Origin: Planctomycetaceae bacterium | GTDB taxonomy: Bacteria; Planctomycetota; Planctomycetia; Planctomycetales; Planctomycetaceae | Direction: 5' to 3' | NCBI GenBank assembly: GCA_029259875.1 | Contig: JAJDEK010000131.1 | Location: forward strand, 1 to 15,194 | DNA length: 15,194 bases | Shown here: positions 1 to 8,843 of the stretch, piece after piece | Position numbering within the stretch: the first letter of the stretch is position 1 | Layout: every line of letters starts with the position of its first letter | The notes under the pieces: model-generated | Database searches by the model: none | The model's input: only the letters and a program-made list of their open reading frames with translations | What the model was told of the DNA's origin: nothing | Translations under genes and position numbers: made by a program

Positions 1-2216
1 ACTTTTTTTCCGGTTTCGGGATGCTCACCTAATCCGCGAGGTAATTTTAAGTATTGCAACGCCAGATCGAAATCCACGTTATCTGGATCGACGGTTTTAG
101 GGATACTGACACGTTTTGGTTTTGGCCCATCTTCGATCACATCTCCTAATTGTAAATAAGGACCAAAGGGGCCAAATAATTTATAAATAGGAGTGTTTTC
201 TTCAGGGTGCATCCCCAGTGATTTTGGACCTTCACTTTTTTGACGAATTAATTTTTCGGCCAGTTCATTGGTGAGATCGGCGGGGGCAATATTGTCTGGA
301 ATGGAAGCTGAGATCGGTTCTTCTTCTGCACCATCGGTAACGTAAGGCCCATAACGTCCAACGCGGACTGCGGACTCGATCCCTTCCAAATTAAGCGTAC
401 AGATTTCACGCGCATCAATGGTTTCTTCCTTGGCTTTGACCTGTTCATCGAGACCTTCTTTTCCCCGATAGAATTGGTTCAAATAAGGTAACCGATCGCC
501 TTCGCCGACGGCAATGTCGTCTAGTTCCTGTTCCATAGCCGCTGTGAACTGTAAATCCACAAGATTAGGGAAAAACGTTTCGAGTAAGCGAGTTACCGCA
601 AGTGCCGTAAACGTGGGGACAAGTTGGCTACCTGTCTTATTTACATAACCACGGTCTTGGATGGTTCCGATAATCGAGGCATAGGTACTTGGCCGACCGA
701 CGCCTTCACTTTCCATCTTGCGAACGATGCTCGCTTCTGTATAACGTGCGGGAGGTTTGGTTTCATGCTTGAGTGGATCGACCTGACTGGCATCGAGAGA
801 CTGATCTTCTTCCAGTGGAGGCAACATCGACTCACTGTCATCCAATGCCGCTTCCGGATCATCAACGCCTTCGACATAAGCCCTGAAGAAACCGGGAAAT
901 TCTACATGGCGACCGGTCGCACGAAATTCGGCATTGTCGGCTGTAATCGTCACCGTTTGGAAACGTAACTTAGCTTCTTCCATCTGTGTCGCCATCGTGC
1001 GTTTCCAAATCATCGCATACAATTTGGCTTGCTGTCCTTTCAGACCAATCTCATCGGCTGTTTTCATTAATTTCCCAGCGGGACGAATCGCTTCGTGTGC
1101 TTCTTGTGCCCCCTTGGATTTCGTATCGAAGCGGCGGATCTCAGGGTTGAGATAGTCCTTGCCATATAAATCTTCAATCCGCTCACGTGATGCTGAAACC
1201 GCTTCATTAGAGAGATTGACGCTATCAGTACGCATATAAGTAATGTGACCGTCTTCGTATAACCGCTGCGCAACCTGCATCGTTTCACGAGCCGACATAT
1301 TTAACTTGCGGTTCCCTTCCTGTTGCAACGTACTTGTGGTGAACGGCGCAGGAGGTTTACGTGACTGCAGTCGCTGCTCGACTGATGTGACTGTCCAATC
1401 TGACTTTTTCACACGTTCCAGCAGTTCGTCTGCCTGCTGCTCATTTAACAGCAACACATCTGCATTGGCTTTCAGCTTGCCCGTCGATTCGTCAAAATCT
1501 TTACCACTGGCAACTTTTTTGCCTCCGACTGTCGACAGCATTGATTCAAATTCGGCTCCCTCGGAAGTCTTTAATAGTGCCTTCAGGTCCCAATAGGTAC
1601 CACTTCTAAAAGCAAGTCGTTCGAGCTCCCGCTGAACCAGAATCCGGACAGCCACAGACTGAACACGTCCGGCTGAGAGTCCACGAGCAATTTTTTTCCA
1701 AAGTAGTGGGCTTAATGTAAATCCATATAAACGATCCAGCACGCGCCGGGTCTCTTGGGCAGAAACCAGATTCAAATCAAGTTCGCGAGGATTCGCAATC
1801 GCTTCCTGAATCGCTTCTTTGGTGATTTCAGAGAAAACCATGCGTTTTACAGGAACTTTGGGTTTCAACAATTCCGCCAAATGCCAGCCGATGCTTTCCC
1901 CCTCACGGTCTTCGTCGGTCGCGAGAATGAGCTCTTGTGCGTCTTTAAGGGCGTCTTTGAGCTCCTTAACTGTTTTCTTTTTCTCTTTTGGCACCAGGTA
2001 ATAGGGCTCAAATTCTGAGTCAGTATTGACCCCTAGAGTGGCCCATTTGTTCGCTTTCTTGAACTCAGTAGGAACATCGGAAGCCTTTGTAGGTAAATCA
2101 CGTACGTGCCCCATACTGGCCAGGACTTTATAATCGCTGCCTAAATAGCCACCGATTTTCTTGGCTTTGGCCGGTGATTCGACGATCACCAATGCTTTCA
2201 GCTTTTTCTTTGCCAC
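1..2216 (-). CDS. topA: DNA topoisomerase I (type IA), N-terminal part, runs off left edge
   Basis: Type IA topoisomerases relax negatively supercoiled DNA by cutting one strand through a 5'-phosphotyrosine. The reading frame stays open from a GTG at 2216 to base 1, about 738 codons without the stop. Visible motifs are VESPAKAKKI at residues 12-21 (Toprim, Glu13), ATDEDREGE around residue 100 (Toprim acidic residues Asp101 and Asp103), LSAGRVQS at 180-187, and the active-site motif ITYMRTDS with catalytic Tyr327. After the core, from about residue 600, come C-terminal repeats: RYGPYV near 621, LGMHPEE near 666, GPFGPYLQ near 683, and LGEHPETGKK at the window edge. I see no four-cysteine zinc fingers here, unlike the E. 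coli enzyme; the missing end might still hold other domains. The GTG start is favoured because AGGAAGGG lies 8 bases upstream and the conserved N-terminus begins straight after. It is transcribed divergently from the next gene. The identification is very secure. Confidence 0.97.
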   Translation of the reverse strand, partial: MAKKKLKALVIVESPAKAKKIGGYLGSDYKVLASMGHVRDLPTKASDVPTEFKKANKWATLGVNTDSEFEPYYLVPKEKKKTVKELKDALKDAQELILATDEDREGESIGWHLAELLKPKVPVKRMVFSEITKEAIQEAIANPRELDLNLVSAQETRRVLDRLYGFTLSPLLWKKIARGLSAGRVQSVAVRILVQRELERLAFRSGTYWDLKALLKTSEGAEFESMLSTVGGKKVASGKDFDESTGKLKANADVLLLNEQQADELLERVKKSDWTVTSVEQRLQSRKPPAPFTTSTLQQEGNRKLNMSARETMQVAQRLYEDGHITYMRTDSVNLSNEAVSASRERIEDLYGKDYLNPEIRRFDTKSKGAQEAHEAIRPAGKLMKTADEIGLKGQQAKLYAMIWKRTMATQMEEAKLRFQTVTITADNAEFRATGRHVEFPGFFRAYVEGVDDPEAALDDSESMLPPLEEDQSLDASQVDPLKHETKPPARYTEASIVRKMESEGVGRPSTYASIIGTIQDRGYVNKTGSQLVPTFTALAVTRLLETFFPNLVDLQFTAAMEQELDDIAVGEGDRLPYLNQFYRGKEGLDEQVKAKEETIDAREICTLNLEGIESAVRVGRYGPYVTDGAEEEPISASIPDNIAPADLTNELAEKLIRQKSEGPKSLGMHPEENTPIYKLFGPFGPYLQLGDVIEDGPKPKRVSIPKTVDPDNVDFDLALQYLKLPRGLGEHPETGKK

Positions 2217-2220
2217 GAGA

Positions 2221-2232
2221 CCTGCCCTTCCT
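2221..2232 (-). promoter_or_regulatory. Ribosome binding site of topA
   Basis: On the minus strand this reads AGGAAGGGCAGG, a strong purine-rich Shine-Dalgarno stretch. Its core ends 8 bases before the GTG at 2216. It decides in favour of the GTG start, since no ATG lies nearby in frame before the conserved VESPAKAKKI motif. Confidence 0.7.
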
Positions 2233-2403
2233 GAGAAACCAGCGTAAACCTTGTCACCAATGTAATCTTGGATACAATACGCGGCTTGACCTTTGCTATT
2301 TTTCGTATTATTAGATCCCTAGTCGGATCAGATTGAAAACTTTATCTCGGCAATCCATAACCGCCACAAAACTCTCTGTCAAGCCTGTATTTATTTTTTT
2401 CAC

Positions 2404-2435
2404 CCCCGTTATGCCCTCTGAACGGGGTCCTTTTT
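2404..2435 (+). terminator. Terminator-like hairpin in the divergent region
   Basis: CCCCGTT (2404-2410) pairs perfectly with AACGGGG (2421-2427) across a 10-base loop, followed by CC and TTTTT (2431-2435). This is the form of a rho-independent terminator on the plus strand. No plus-strand gene precedes it in the window. It may end a short leader or small RNA, or act as an attenuator ahead of the gene starting at 2648. Function is inferred from sequence only. Confidence 0.5.
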
Positions 2436-2647
2436 GCACTGAGATCAGTCAGGAAACAGCAGGATTCTTTGAGAGAAGACTTTCACGAACGGCCCGAATA
2501 AATTACAACACATAAAACAAACGGAAAACTCTTTTCCAATTTGAAGATACGAAAAGTAGTGATCTCATCAATCAGACATGGTTGAACTCATATTTTCACT
2601 ACACAAAATTGATTTTATTCGACTTGCAGACTGAAGAAGGAAACAGA

Positions 2648-5062
2648 ATGGCCTCGCCACTGGAATTGTTTCGTAAAAAACAAAAAGTATTAATGGTTCC
2701 GCTCACCATCCTGGCAATGTTCGCCTTTATCGTCATGGATCAGTTGAAACCTGAGCAATTTCCTCCAATTTTGGGAATGCTAGTCTTCGGAGCTCTATTC
2801 TGGTATCTGGGAAAAGACCGCGGCAAGGGAACCCTTTTCGCTACAGTCGGTATCATTATTGGCTTCTTTTTGGGTTACGCTTATATGCCCCGCCCTGGTG
2901 CCGCAATGGTTGTGACCACTACAGCCGGTGACATCGACCAGAGGGAATTTCAGGACCTCGTCAGAAATCGGCAAATTGCGAATCAATTTATCGTCAGGAC
3001 TTACTTCGAGTCATTGACCGAGGAAGAACGTCAGCGTGCTCAAGCACCACGCGGTTATATGTTCGGCTTTGGTCGGGATACAGAAGATGACATCATCCTC
3101 GAGTTCCTGTTCCGCAAAGAAGCCGACAAAATGAATCTCATCGTTTCTGACGATGCAGTCACTCAATATATTTCACGCTATACAAATAACAAACTCAGCA
3201 GTGAATCATTCCAGAAAACTTGTCAAAGCATGGGAATGACGGAAGGGCAGATTTATAGCATTTTCAAAGATCAACTCAAAGCGCGTCTCGTATTTCAATT
3301 ACTCAGACCTGAAGTTTCATTGACTCCTGACCAATACTGGAACTTCTACAAAAAGTTCAACGTGCGCGAAGAATTAGAAGTGGTGGCTCTGCCAGTCAAA
3401 GACTTTGAAGATCAGGTCCCCGCCCTCACAGAAGCAGAAAAACAAGCGTTCTTTGAGAAATTTAAAGCAGTCTTCCCCAATGAAACGGGCCCCGGATCTC
3501 CCGGATTGCGCCAGCCACAAAAAGTGGAGGTTGAATATTTGATGGCCGACTACGAAGAGTCGGAAAAGTTAGTTCCCCCCGTAACTGACGAAGAAATTAC
3601 AGACTTTTATGAAGTGAATAAAGAGCAGCTCTACAAGAATAATCCCATTCCAGATATGCCCGACATGGAGGCACCTTCTGCACCAGAAAACCCATTCAAC
3701 CCCACACAGGACCAGCCAATAGAAGCAGTGAAACCAGGCAGCGCTGAAAAGAAACCCACAAACAAAGCTGCCCCCCAGCCTGCACCGGCTAAAGAACCGG
3801 CTAAAGAGACAAAACCTAAAGACACCACGCCAAAAAAGAAAGAAGAATCCAGCTCTCTTGATGCCGATTTCACAACTTTTGTTTCATTATTGGATGAGAA
3901 GCCAGCAGGAAAGCCTGCCATCGCAACCAAACCAAACACGAAACCTGCAGATCCTAAAACAGAAAATCCCACAACAGCACCTGCACCTGCACCACTCGAA
4001 CCTTATCGCGTTCTGGATGACGATTTGAAAAGTGAAATCCGTGATCAATTATTAAGAGAACGTACTCTCGCGTTGATGAAGGAAAAAATTGCCGCCGCTG
4101 TGATCTTCATGAATGACCTTAGTTATCTCATTAACAGCCCTGAGGAAGGTAAAGCGGCCCCCACACCAAAAGAAGTTACCGAGAAGTTGAAAACCTATGC
4201 GGCCAAGCATCAGTTGATTTACAACATTACGCCCCTGATGTCGGCTCAACAGATTGAAGAATCTGAGAAATACCCACTGGGAACAGCCAGAGAGCCTAGC
4301 CTGAATCAATTCACTGCGCAACCCAGAACAGTCATTGAACAATTGTTTGAGACACCCCTTGAGTTGCTTTACACTACCTATGAAGCTGAAGACTCATTCT
4401 CAAGTGCGTTAATTGCCTACTGGAAAGTGAAGCATATCGACGCCATGATTCCCAAATTTGATGACCCGGAGACCCAGGAATCGATTACTCAACAGTTGAA
4501 GCTTGAAGGAGCCCGCCCCATTACAACAAAACGCGCAGAAGCGCTGAAAAAGTTGATTATCGATGCGGGTGACAAAGAGATGGCTGAAGCTCTCAAAGGA
4601 CAAACGATTACTGGCAAAAAAGAGGGTGAAGAACTCTTAACTCAAACTACTGAGTCTTTCAGTTGGATGCGAACTTCCACTGCCGGAGCCAGTAACCCCT
4701 TTTCAATGCCTCGCCCTGAGTTATCTAGTATCAGTGCCATTGATGGTGCTGGGAATGAATTTATGGAACAGGTATTCGATAATATGGGCAACGGAGACGT
4801 CGGGGTTGTCATGAACGCCGATAAATCTATCTGCTACGTGGTAAAAGTGATGAATCGCATTCCTTCGAGTTCAGGCGGACTCACTGCCATGTACCAGGAA
4901 TTTTTAAAAACAGACCTTTTCTTCTTTTTCTCTCCCTATCTGCCAATGGCGCAAATGGAGCAACAGCAGACAAACTACGAATGGAGCCGTGACATTGAAG
5001 AAAAATATCAAGTTCAGAAATTCTTTGAGCAGGTAGAAGGACCTGAAGAAATCGTCGAATAA
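2648..5062 (+). CDS. Membrane-anchored PpiD/SurA-like protein without a visible parvulin domain
   Basis: This encodes 804 residues. The ATG at 2648 is chosen over an in-frame TTG at 2582 because AAGGA (2637-2641) lies 6 bases upstream and the extra 22 residues look unlike a conserved start. Three hydrophobic segments lie at about residues 13-30, 40-55 and 62-80. The part after them (about 95-220) resembles the SurA/PpiD N-terminal chaperone domain, with a stretch VSDDAVTQYI followed by a helical region ending near RLVFQLL. Residues 240-330 (EELEVVALPV, then KVEVEYLMA and VTDEEITDFYE) resemble the PpiD segment that normally leads into the parvulin domain. Here a Pro/Ala/Lys-rich linker at about 334-450 follows, and I recognise no parvulin motif. 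The C-terminal half (about 450-804) is soluble and unassigned. A likely role is envelope protein folding or a scaffold; this is inference. The protein being real is near certain; the family assignment is moderate. Confidence 0.75.
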   Translation: MASPLELFRKKQKVLMVPLTILAMFAFIVMDQLKPEQFPPILGMLVFGALFWYLGKDRGKGTLFATVGIIIGFFLGYAYMPRPGAAMVVTTTAGDIDQREFQDLVRNRQIANQFIVRTYFESLTEEERQRAQAPRGYMFGFGRDTEDDIILEFLFRKEADKMNLIVSDDAVTQYISRYTNNKLSSESFQKTCQSMGMTEGQIYSIFKDQLKARLVFQLLRPEVSLTPDQYWNFYKKFNVREELEVVALPVKDFEDQVPALTEAEKQAFFEKFKAVFPNETGPGSPGLRQPQKVEVEYLMADYEESEKLVPPVTDEEITDFYEVNKEQLYKNNPIPDMPDMEAPSAPENPFNPTQDQPIEAVKPGSAEKKPTNKAAPQPAPAKEPAKETKPKDTTPKKKEESSSLDADFTTFVSLLDEKPAGKPAIATKPNTKPADPKTENPTTAPAPAPLEPYRVLDDDLKSEIRDQLLRERTLALMKEKIAAAVIFMNDLSYLINSPEEGKAAPTPKEVTEKLKTYAAKHQLIYNITPLMSAQQIEESEKYPLGTAREPSLNQFTAQPRTVIEQLFETPLELLYTTYEAEDSFSSALIAYWKVKHIDAMIPKFDDPETQESITQQLKLEGARPITTKRAEALKKLIIDAGDKEMAEALKGQTITGKKEGEELLTQTTESFSWMRTSTAGASNPFSMPRPELSSISAIDGAGNEFMEQVFDNMGNGDVGVVMNADKSICYVVKVMNRIPSSSGGLTAMYQEFLKTDLFFFFSPYLPMAQMEQQQTNYEWSRDIEEKYQVQKFFEQVEGPEEIVE

Positions 5063-5368
5063 TTTCTAATTTTTGCTAGCTATGAAAGGCTTGTCTCCGT
5101 ATTTAAAGACACACGGCTTTGAATCCTGATCTTTTGATTTATGATTATTTACGCAAAAGAGCCAAAGAAATTCAGTTAAGTCAAAACGTAGTCTTCCTCT
5201 TACGTTGTGTTTTTAACACTATCAAGTTAAAAATGGACAAGTTCGGTAAATTTGCTATGGCAGCGCCATTAGCTACGAATCATAGACTTTAGAGTTTCAA
5301 CGAAACCGTTAGCATAAACTTATTCTGTTGAATCAACCCACAAGACAATCATCGGGAGTATTATTGCA
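5063..5368 (+). other. Intergenic region upstream of the GldA-type operon
   Basis: This 306-base gap holds two structures. AACGTA/TACGTT arms (5185-5190 and 5201-5206) followed by GTGTTTTT could be a weak terminator of the upstream gene. A compact hairpin lies at 5254-5273 (listed separately). The ABC operon promoter probably lies here, but no clear -35/-10 pair was found. A GGGAG at 5354-5358 serves as ribosome binding site for the ATG at 5369. Confidence 0.5.
5254..5273 (+). promoter_or_regulatory. Small hairpin in the likely leader of the ABC operon
   Basis: GCTATGGC (5254-5261) pairs with GCCATTAGC (5265-5273), giving 8 base pairs with one bulged T and a three-base loop AGC. It sits about 95 bases upstream of the ATPase start and is not followed by a T tract, so it is not a terminator. 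It could be an operator-like or leader structure, or chance. Confidence 0.3.
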
Positions 5369-6136
5369 ATGTCGGAACAGGTTCAGCAATCTCCTGCAGA
5401 GCAGTCAAGCGGCTCAGCTCAGGAGATGATGATCGAATCCATTGGATTGAGCAAATTCTATGGTCAGTTCACTGCAACGAAAGATGTCACATTTTCTGTA
5501 CCCCGTGGTCAGGTTGCAGCCTTCCTGGGTCCCAATGGTGCGGGTAAATCAACTACGATGAAACTGCTCTCAGGCTTTCTCTCTCCCAGCGAAGGTCATG
5601 CACGAGTCGGTGGTTTTGATGTGAGCACACATCGTATTGAAGCCAGTCAAAAACTGGGCTATCTTCCTGAAAATGGACCGCTTTATGAAGAAATGACGCC
5701 TCGGGGCTTTTTAAAATATGCTGGCGGTGTACGCGGGATGTCAAAAGCTGAGCTCAGTAACAGACTTGAGTTCGTGATGGATAAATGCGACCTGAGTAGT
5801 GTCTGGAAAAAACCGATTCGAAAATTGTCGCGTGGCTTTCGTCAACGCGTGGGCATGGCACAAGCATTACTTCATGACCCAGACATTTTAATCCTGGATG
5901 AGCCAACTAGCGGATTGGATCCGAATCAGAATCAATCCATGCGAGACTTAATCCGTAGCCTGGGTAAAACTAAGACAATCCTGCTTTCCACACACATTCT
6001 ACAGGAAGTCAAAGCTGTCTGTGGCCGTGTGATTCTGATCAATCAAGGCTCCATCGTATTTGATGGATCTACAACAGATCTCGGCAACAGCCAGGATGAC
6101 ATGGAAGCCCGCTTCCACAAACTGACACACGCGTAA
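5369..6136 (+). CDS. GldA-type ABC transporter ATP-binding protein
   Basis: A 255-residue cytoplasmic ATPase that should hydrolyse ATP to drive the membrane subunit encoded next. Walker A GPNGAGKS is at residues 54-61, the Q-loop region is YLPENGPLY near 98-106 (Glu in place of Gln, common in ABC-2 ATPases), the signature LSRGFRQR is at 153-160, Walker B ILILDE at 173-178, and the switch His209 lies in LSTHI. The LSxGxRQRVGxAQAL form of the signature is typical of the GldA branch. The first 20 residues are a short polar extension rich in Ser and Gln. GGGAG lies 10 bases upstream of the ATG. The next gene begins 58 bases downstream on the same strand, so they are probably co-transcribed. Substrate is unknown: GldA is named for gliding in Bacteroidetes, and nothing here shows gliding. 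The ATPase call is very secure; the GldA subfamily is likely. Confidence 0.93.
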   Translation: MSEQVQQSPAEQSSGSAQEMMIESIGLSKFYGQFTATKDVTFSVPRGQVAAFLGPNGAGKSTTMKLLSGFLSPSEGHARVGGFDVSTHRIEASQKLGYLPENGPLYEEMTPRGFLKYAGGVRGMSKAELSNRLEFVMDKCDLSSVWKKPIRKLSRGFRQRVGMAQALLHDPDILILDEPTSGLDPNQNQSMRDLIRSLGKTKTILLSTHILQEVKAVCGRVILINQGSIVFDGSTTDLGNSQDDMEARFHKLTHA

Positions 6137-6194
6137 TTTCTTTAAACCGACCAATTCTGATTCATGATAAAGCTGACGTAAGGACCCTTCTACT

Positions 6195-8843
6195 ATGTTG
6201 CGGAACAACGTTGTATTGGCCATATTCAAGCGAAATGTACAAAGTTACTTTTCGGGAGTGCTGGGTTATCTGTTTATTGTTGTCTTCGTAGTTGCTGGTG
6301 CCTTTGCTGCCTTCAATCAGCAATTTTTCGCGAATAACCAAGCGAATCTGGACCAATTGACTCTCTGGTATCCTTTTCTGCTGCTGTTCATTATCCCGGC
6401 AATTACGATGAGTGTGTGGGCAGATGAGAAAAAAACAGGCACCGATGAGCTGCTCTTTACGCTGCCTGCTTCCGATGTCGAAATCCTACTCGGCAAGTTC
6501 TTTGCTGTTCTCGCAGTGTATACGATCGCTCTGCTGTTTTCAGTCACACATATCCTTGTGTTATGGAGAATCGGTAATCCGGATATCGGTTTAATGTTTA
6601 CCACGTATTTCGGATACTGGCTCGCGGGTGCCTCTTTGCTGGCTGCTGGCATGTTTGCCTCTGCCTTAACCAGTAGTACTACGGTGGCGTTTGTTCTTGG
6701 AACCGCCATCTGTGCTATCCCGATCTTTATAGGCCAGGTTGATCCCTCTAACAGTCTCATTCAAGGTTTGAGTCTGATCACACAGTTTCAAGACTTTGGC
6801 ACAGGCGTCCTGCCCTTAGGTGCCATGCTCTATTTCATCTCCCTGGCCATCATGATGCTCTATTTGAACCGCGTACAAATTACTCGTAGGCACTGGAGCT
6901 CTCAAGAACAAAATTCCATGGGACTCCAATTTTTGGTTCGTACGGTTGCCCTGGCGGTCATTTTAATCAGTGTCAATGTCATCGTCTCTTATGGCAGTAG
7001 CCGGATTGATATGACAAACGAAAAAGTATTCAGTCTGTCACAAACAACCAAAGATTTGATTTCGAAAATTGATGATAAGAATCCCATCACAATTGAAGCA
7101 TTCATCAGCCCTGATGTTGCACGAGAGTATGTCCCCATTCGCAAACGCTTGATCGGTCTGTTGCGGGAATACAATCAGATGGGTGGTAAAAAATTGCAGG
7201 TCCGGTTTGTTGATGTTGTGCCTTTCAGCAAAGAAGAGGAAGAAGCCCGACTGCTCAATATTAGTCCACAACAAGTACAAACAGAACGTGGCGGTCGTGC
7301 CTATGTCGATACGATTTTCATGGGAGCGGTCATCAAAAGTGGTACTGATGAAGTCGTGATTCCGTTCTTTAATGTGGGAACTCCGATTGAATATGAACTG
7401 ACGCGCTCGATTCGCACCGTCTCCAAAGATGATCGCCTGACAGTGGGAATCTTAAACACGGATGCCAACATCTTTGGTGGATTTGATATGGCAGCAGGAG
7501 GTAACCAACCATCTTGGCTGATTGTCAGTGAACTAAAGAAACAGTATCGCGTGCAGCAAGTTTCTCCAGATTCCCCTATCAGTGATACGGAATATGATGT
7601 ACTGATCGCTGTCTTACCGTCTTCGCTGACACAGGTACAGTTAAAGAATTTCGTCGATTACGTCAAAAAAGGAAAACCGACTCTAATTTGTGATGACCCA
7701 CTGCCTGTCTTTGGAGGTGGTCGGGGAATTCAAACCGCACCACGTATGCCTAAGCCCAGCCCGGGCGGAGGTATGATGGGCATGCGGCAACCTCCAGCAA
7801 CCCCTAAAGCAGACGAAGGACGTTTGACCTCGTTGCTAAACGTATTACAAATTGCCTGGGATAATGGTGAAGTCGTGTTTGACTATTTCAATCCACACCC
7901 GGAATTTTCTGAAGTGGTGCGTCCCGAGTTGATTTTCATTACCCCGAAAAGTGGTACACGTGGTGCATTCAATTTGGACAGTAACATTACCAGTGGGTTA
8001 CAGGAAATCTTGACGTTCTTCCCTGGTAGTATTCGTCCTCGAAAAGGCAGAGACTTGAATTTTGAGCCGCTACTAAGAACGGGGCCGAACTCAGGACTTT
8101 TGGATTGGGGAGAAGTCACCAGCCCATTCTTTAATTCCATTCGGATCGCCCAAGATCCACCGCGTCAAATTGATGCTGATGCGCATGTGCTGGCAGCACA
8201 TATCACTTCAACTCCGAAGTCGAAAGAGAAGAACATTAATGTCATCTTTATTGCTGATGCCGACTTGATTTCTAATGAGTTGTTCAATATCCGTGAACGA
8301 CAGGCTTTCGGATTAAAGATTGATAATGTCACATTCTTGTTAAATTGCGTCGATCAGTTGGCAGGCGATGATTCCTATATCGCACTTCGAAAACGTCGTT
8401 CGAAACACCGCACACTGACTCTTGTAGAACGAGAAACTTCGGTCTTTGTCAAAGAGCGTAACGAGGAACGTGAAAAAGCGACGAAAGATGCAGATGCTAA
8501 ACTGCAAGATGCCCGTGATAGATTGAAAGCCGAACGGGAGAAAATCGAGCAGGATAAAGCACTTGATAGCCGAACGAAACAGATCATGTTACGCATGGCA
8601 GAAGAAAATGAAAATCGACGTCTGGAAGTTGACGAAGCAAACATTGAGCTGGAAAAACAGCAACAAGTTGCGAAAATCAAAGCCAAGACAGAACGCCAGA
8701 TTCGTGAAATCGAAGACCGTATCCGCTGGTATGCGATTCTCGTACCACCCTTTCCGGCAATTCTGTTAGGGATCTGCTTCCTGTTTTTCAGAATGAGTAA
8801 TGAAAACCAGAATATTTCCCCTGACCGTAGACTAAAGAAATAA
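6195..8843 (+). CDS. Fused ABC-2 permease (GldF-like) and GldG-like auxiliary protein
   Basis: An 882-residue protein joining two subunits that are separate in gliding bacteria. Residues 1-225 form an ABC-2 permease with hydrophobic segments at about 24-40, 60-76, 103-124, 138-157, 163-180 and 207-224. The motif WADEKKTGTDELL at 75-87 is typical of the GldF/NosY-type permease. A further membrane segment at 248-266 starts the GldG part (ABC_transp_aux family), whose periplasmic domain covers about 270-735. That domain contains a Pro/Gly/Met-rich loop at about 515-542. A long charged coiled coil at about 745-843 then leads to a last membrane segment at 845-866. TAAGGA lies 10 bases before the ATG. 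It should form the membrane path for the upstream ATPase and be tied functionally to the DUF4340 protein downstream. Substrate unknown. The architecture is clear; the biological role is not. Confidence 0.92.
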   Translation: MLRNNVVLAIFKRNVQSYFSGVLGYLFIVVFVVAGAFAAFNQQFFANNQANLDQLTLWYPFLLLFIIPAITMSVWADEKKTGTDELLFTLPASDVEILLGKFFAVLAVYTIALLFSVTHILVLWRIGNPDIGLMFTTYFGYWLAGASLLAAGMFASALTSSTTVAFVLGTAICAIPIFIGQVDPSNSLIQGLSLITQFQDFGTGVLPLGAMLYFISLAIMMLYLNRVQITRRHWSSQEQNSMGLQFLVRTVALAVILISVNVIVSYGSSRIDMTNEKVFSLSQTTKDLISKIDDKNPITIEAFISPDVAREYVPIRKRLIGLLREYNQMGGKKLQVRFVDVVPFSKEEEEARLLNISPQQVQTERGGRAYVDTIFMGAVIKSGTDEVVIPFFNVGTPIEYELTRSIRTVSKDDRLTVGILNTDANIFGGFDMAAGGNQPSWLIVSELKKQYRVQQVSPDSPISDTEYDVLIAVLPSSLTQVQLKNFVDYVKKGKPTLICDDPLPVFGGGRGIQTAPRMPKPSPGGGMMGMRQPPATPKADEGRLTSLLNVLQIAWDNGEVVFDYFNPHPEFSEVVRPELIFITPKSGTRGAFNLDSNITSGLQEILTFFPGSIRPRKGRDLNFEPLLRTGPNSGLLDWGEVTSPFFNSIRIAQDPPRQIDADAHVLAAHITSTPKSKEKNINVIFIADADLISNELFNIRERQAFGLKIDNVTFLLNCVDQLAGDDSYIALRKRRSKHRTLTLVERETSVFVKERNEEREKATKDADAKLQDARDRLKAEREKIEQDKALDSRTKQIMLRMAEENENRRLEVDEANIELEKQQQVAKIKAKTERQIREIEDRIRWYAILVPPFPAILLGICFLFFRMSNENQNISPDRRLKK

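Larger units (their letters stand above)
2217..2647. other. Divergent intergenic region between topA and the PpiD-like gene
   Basis: This 431-base stretch should hold the promoters of both flanking genes, but I could not identify a convincing -35/-10 pair on either strand. It contains a terminator-like hairpin (2404-2435, listed separately) and a short inverted repeat, GATCC/GGATC, with arms at 2314-2318 and 2325-2329 that could be an operator or chance. A 60-codon open frame at 2333-2515 shows no family resemblance and spans the hairpin, so I do not call it a gene. Confidence 0.6.

Noticed and set aside
624..968. 114-codon plus-strand frame opposite topA
   Set aside because: topA on the other strand is continuous and strongly supported here; the plus-strand frame is a shadow.
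2333..2515. 60-codon open frame in the divergent region
   Set aside because: It spans the terminator-like hairpin, shows no family resemblance and has no good ribosome binding site.
2582..2647. TTG start giving a 22-residue extension of the PpiD-like protein
   Set aside because: The ATG at 2648 has a well-placed AAGGA, and the extension adds no recognisable feature.
6317..6760. 147-codon minus-strand frame opposite the permease
   Set aside because: It overlaps the well-supported permease domain and has no family match that I can see.
8375..8686. 103-codon minus-strand frame rich in Ser and Phe
   Set aside because: It is the antisense of the charged coiled-coil region of the GldFG protein.
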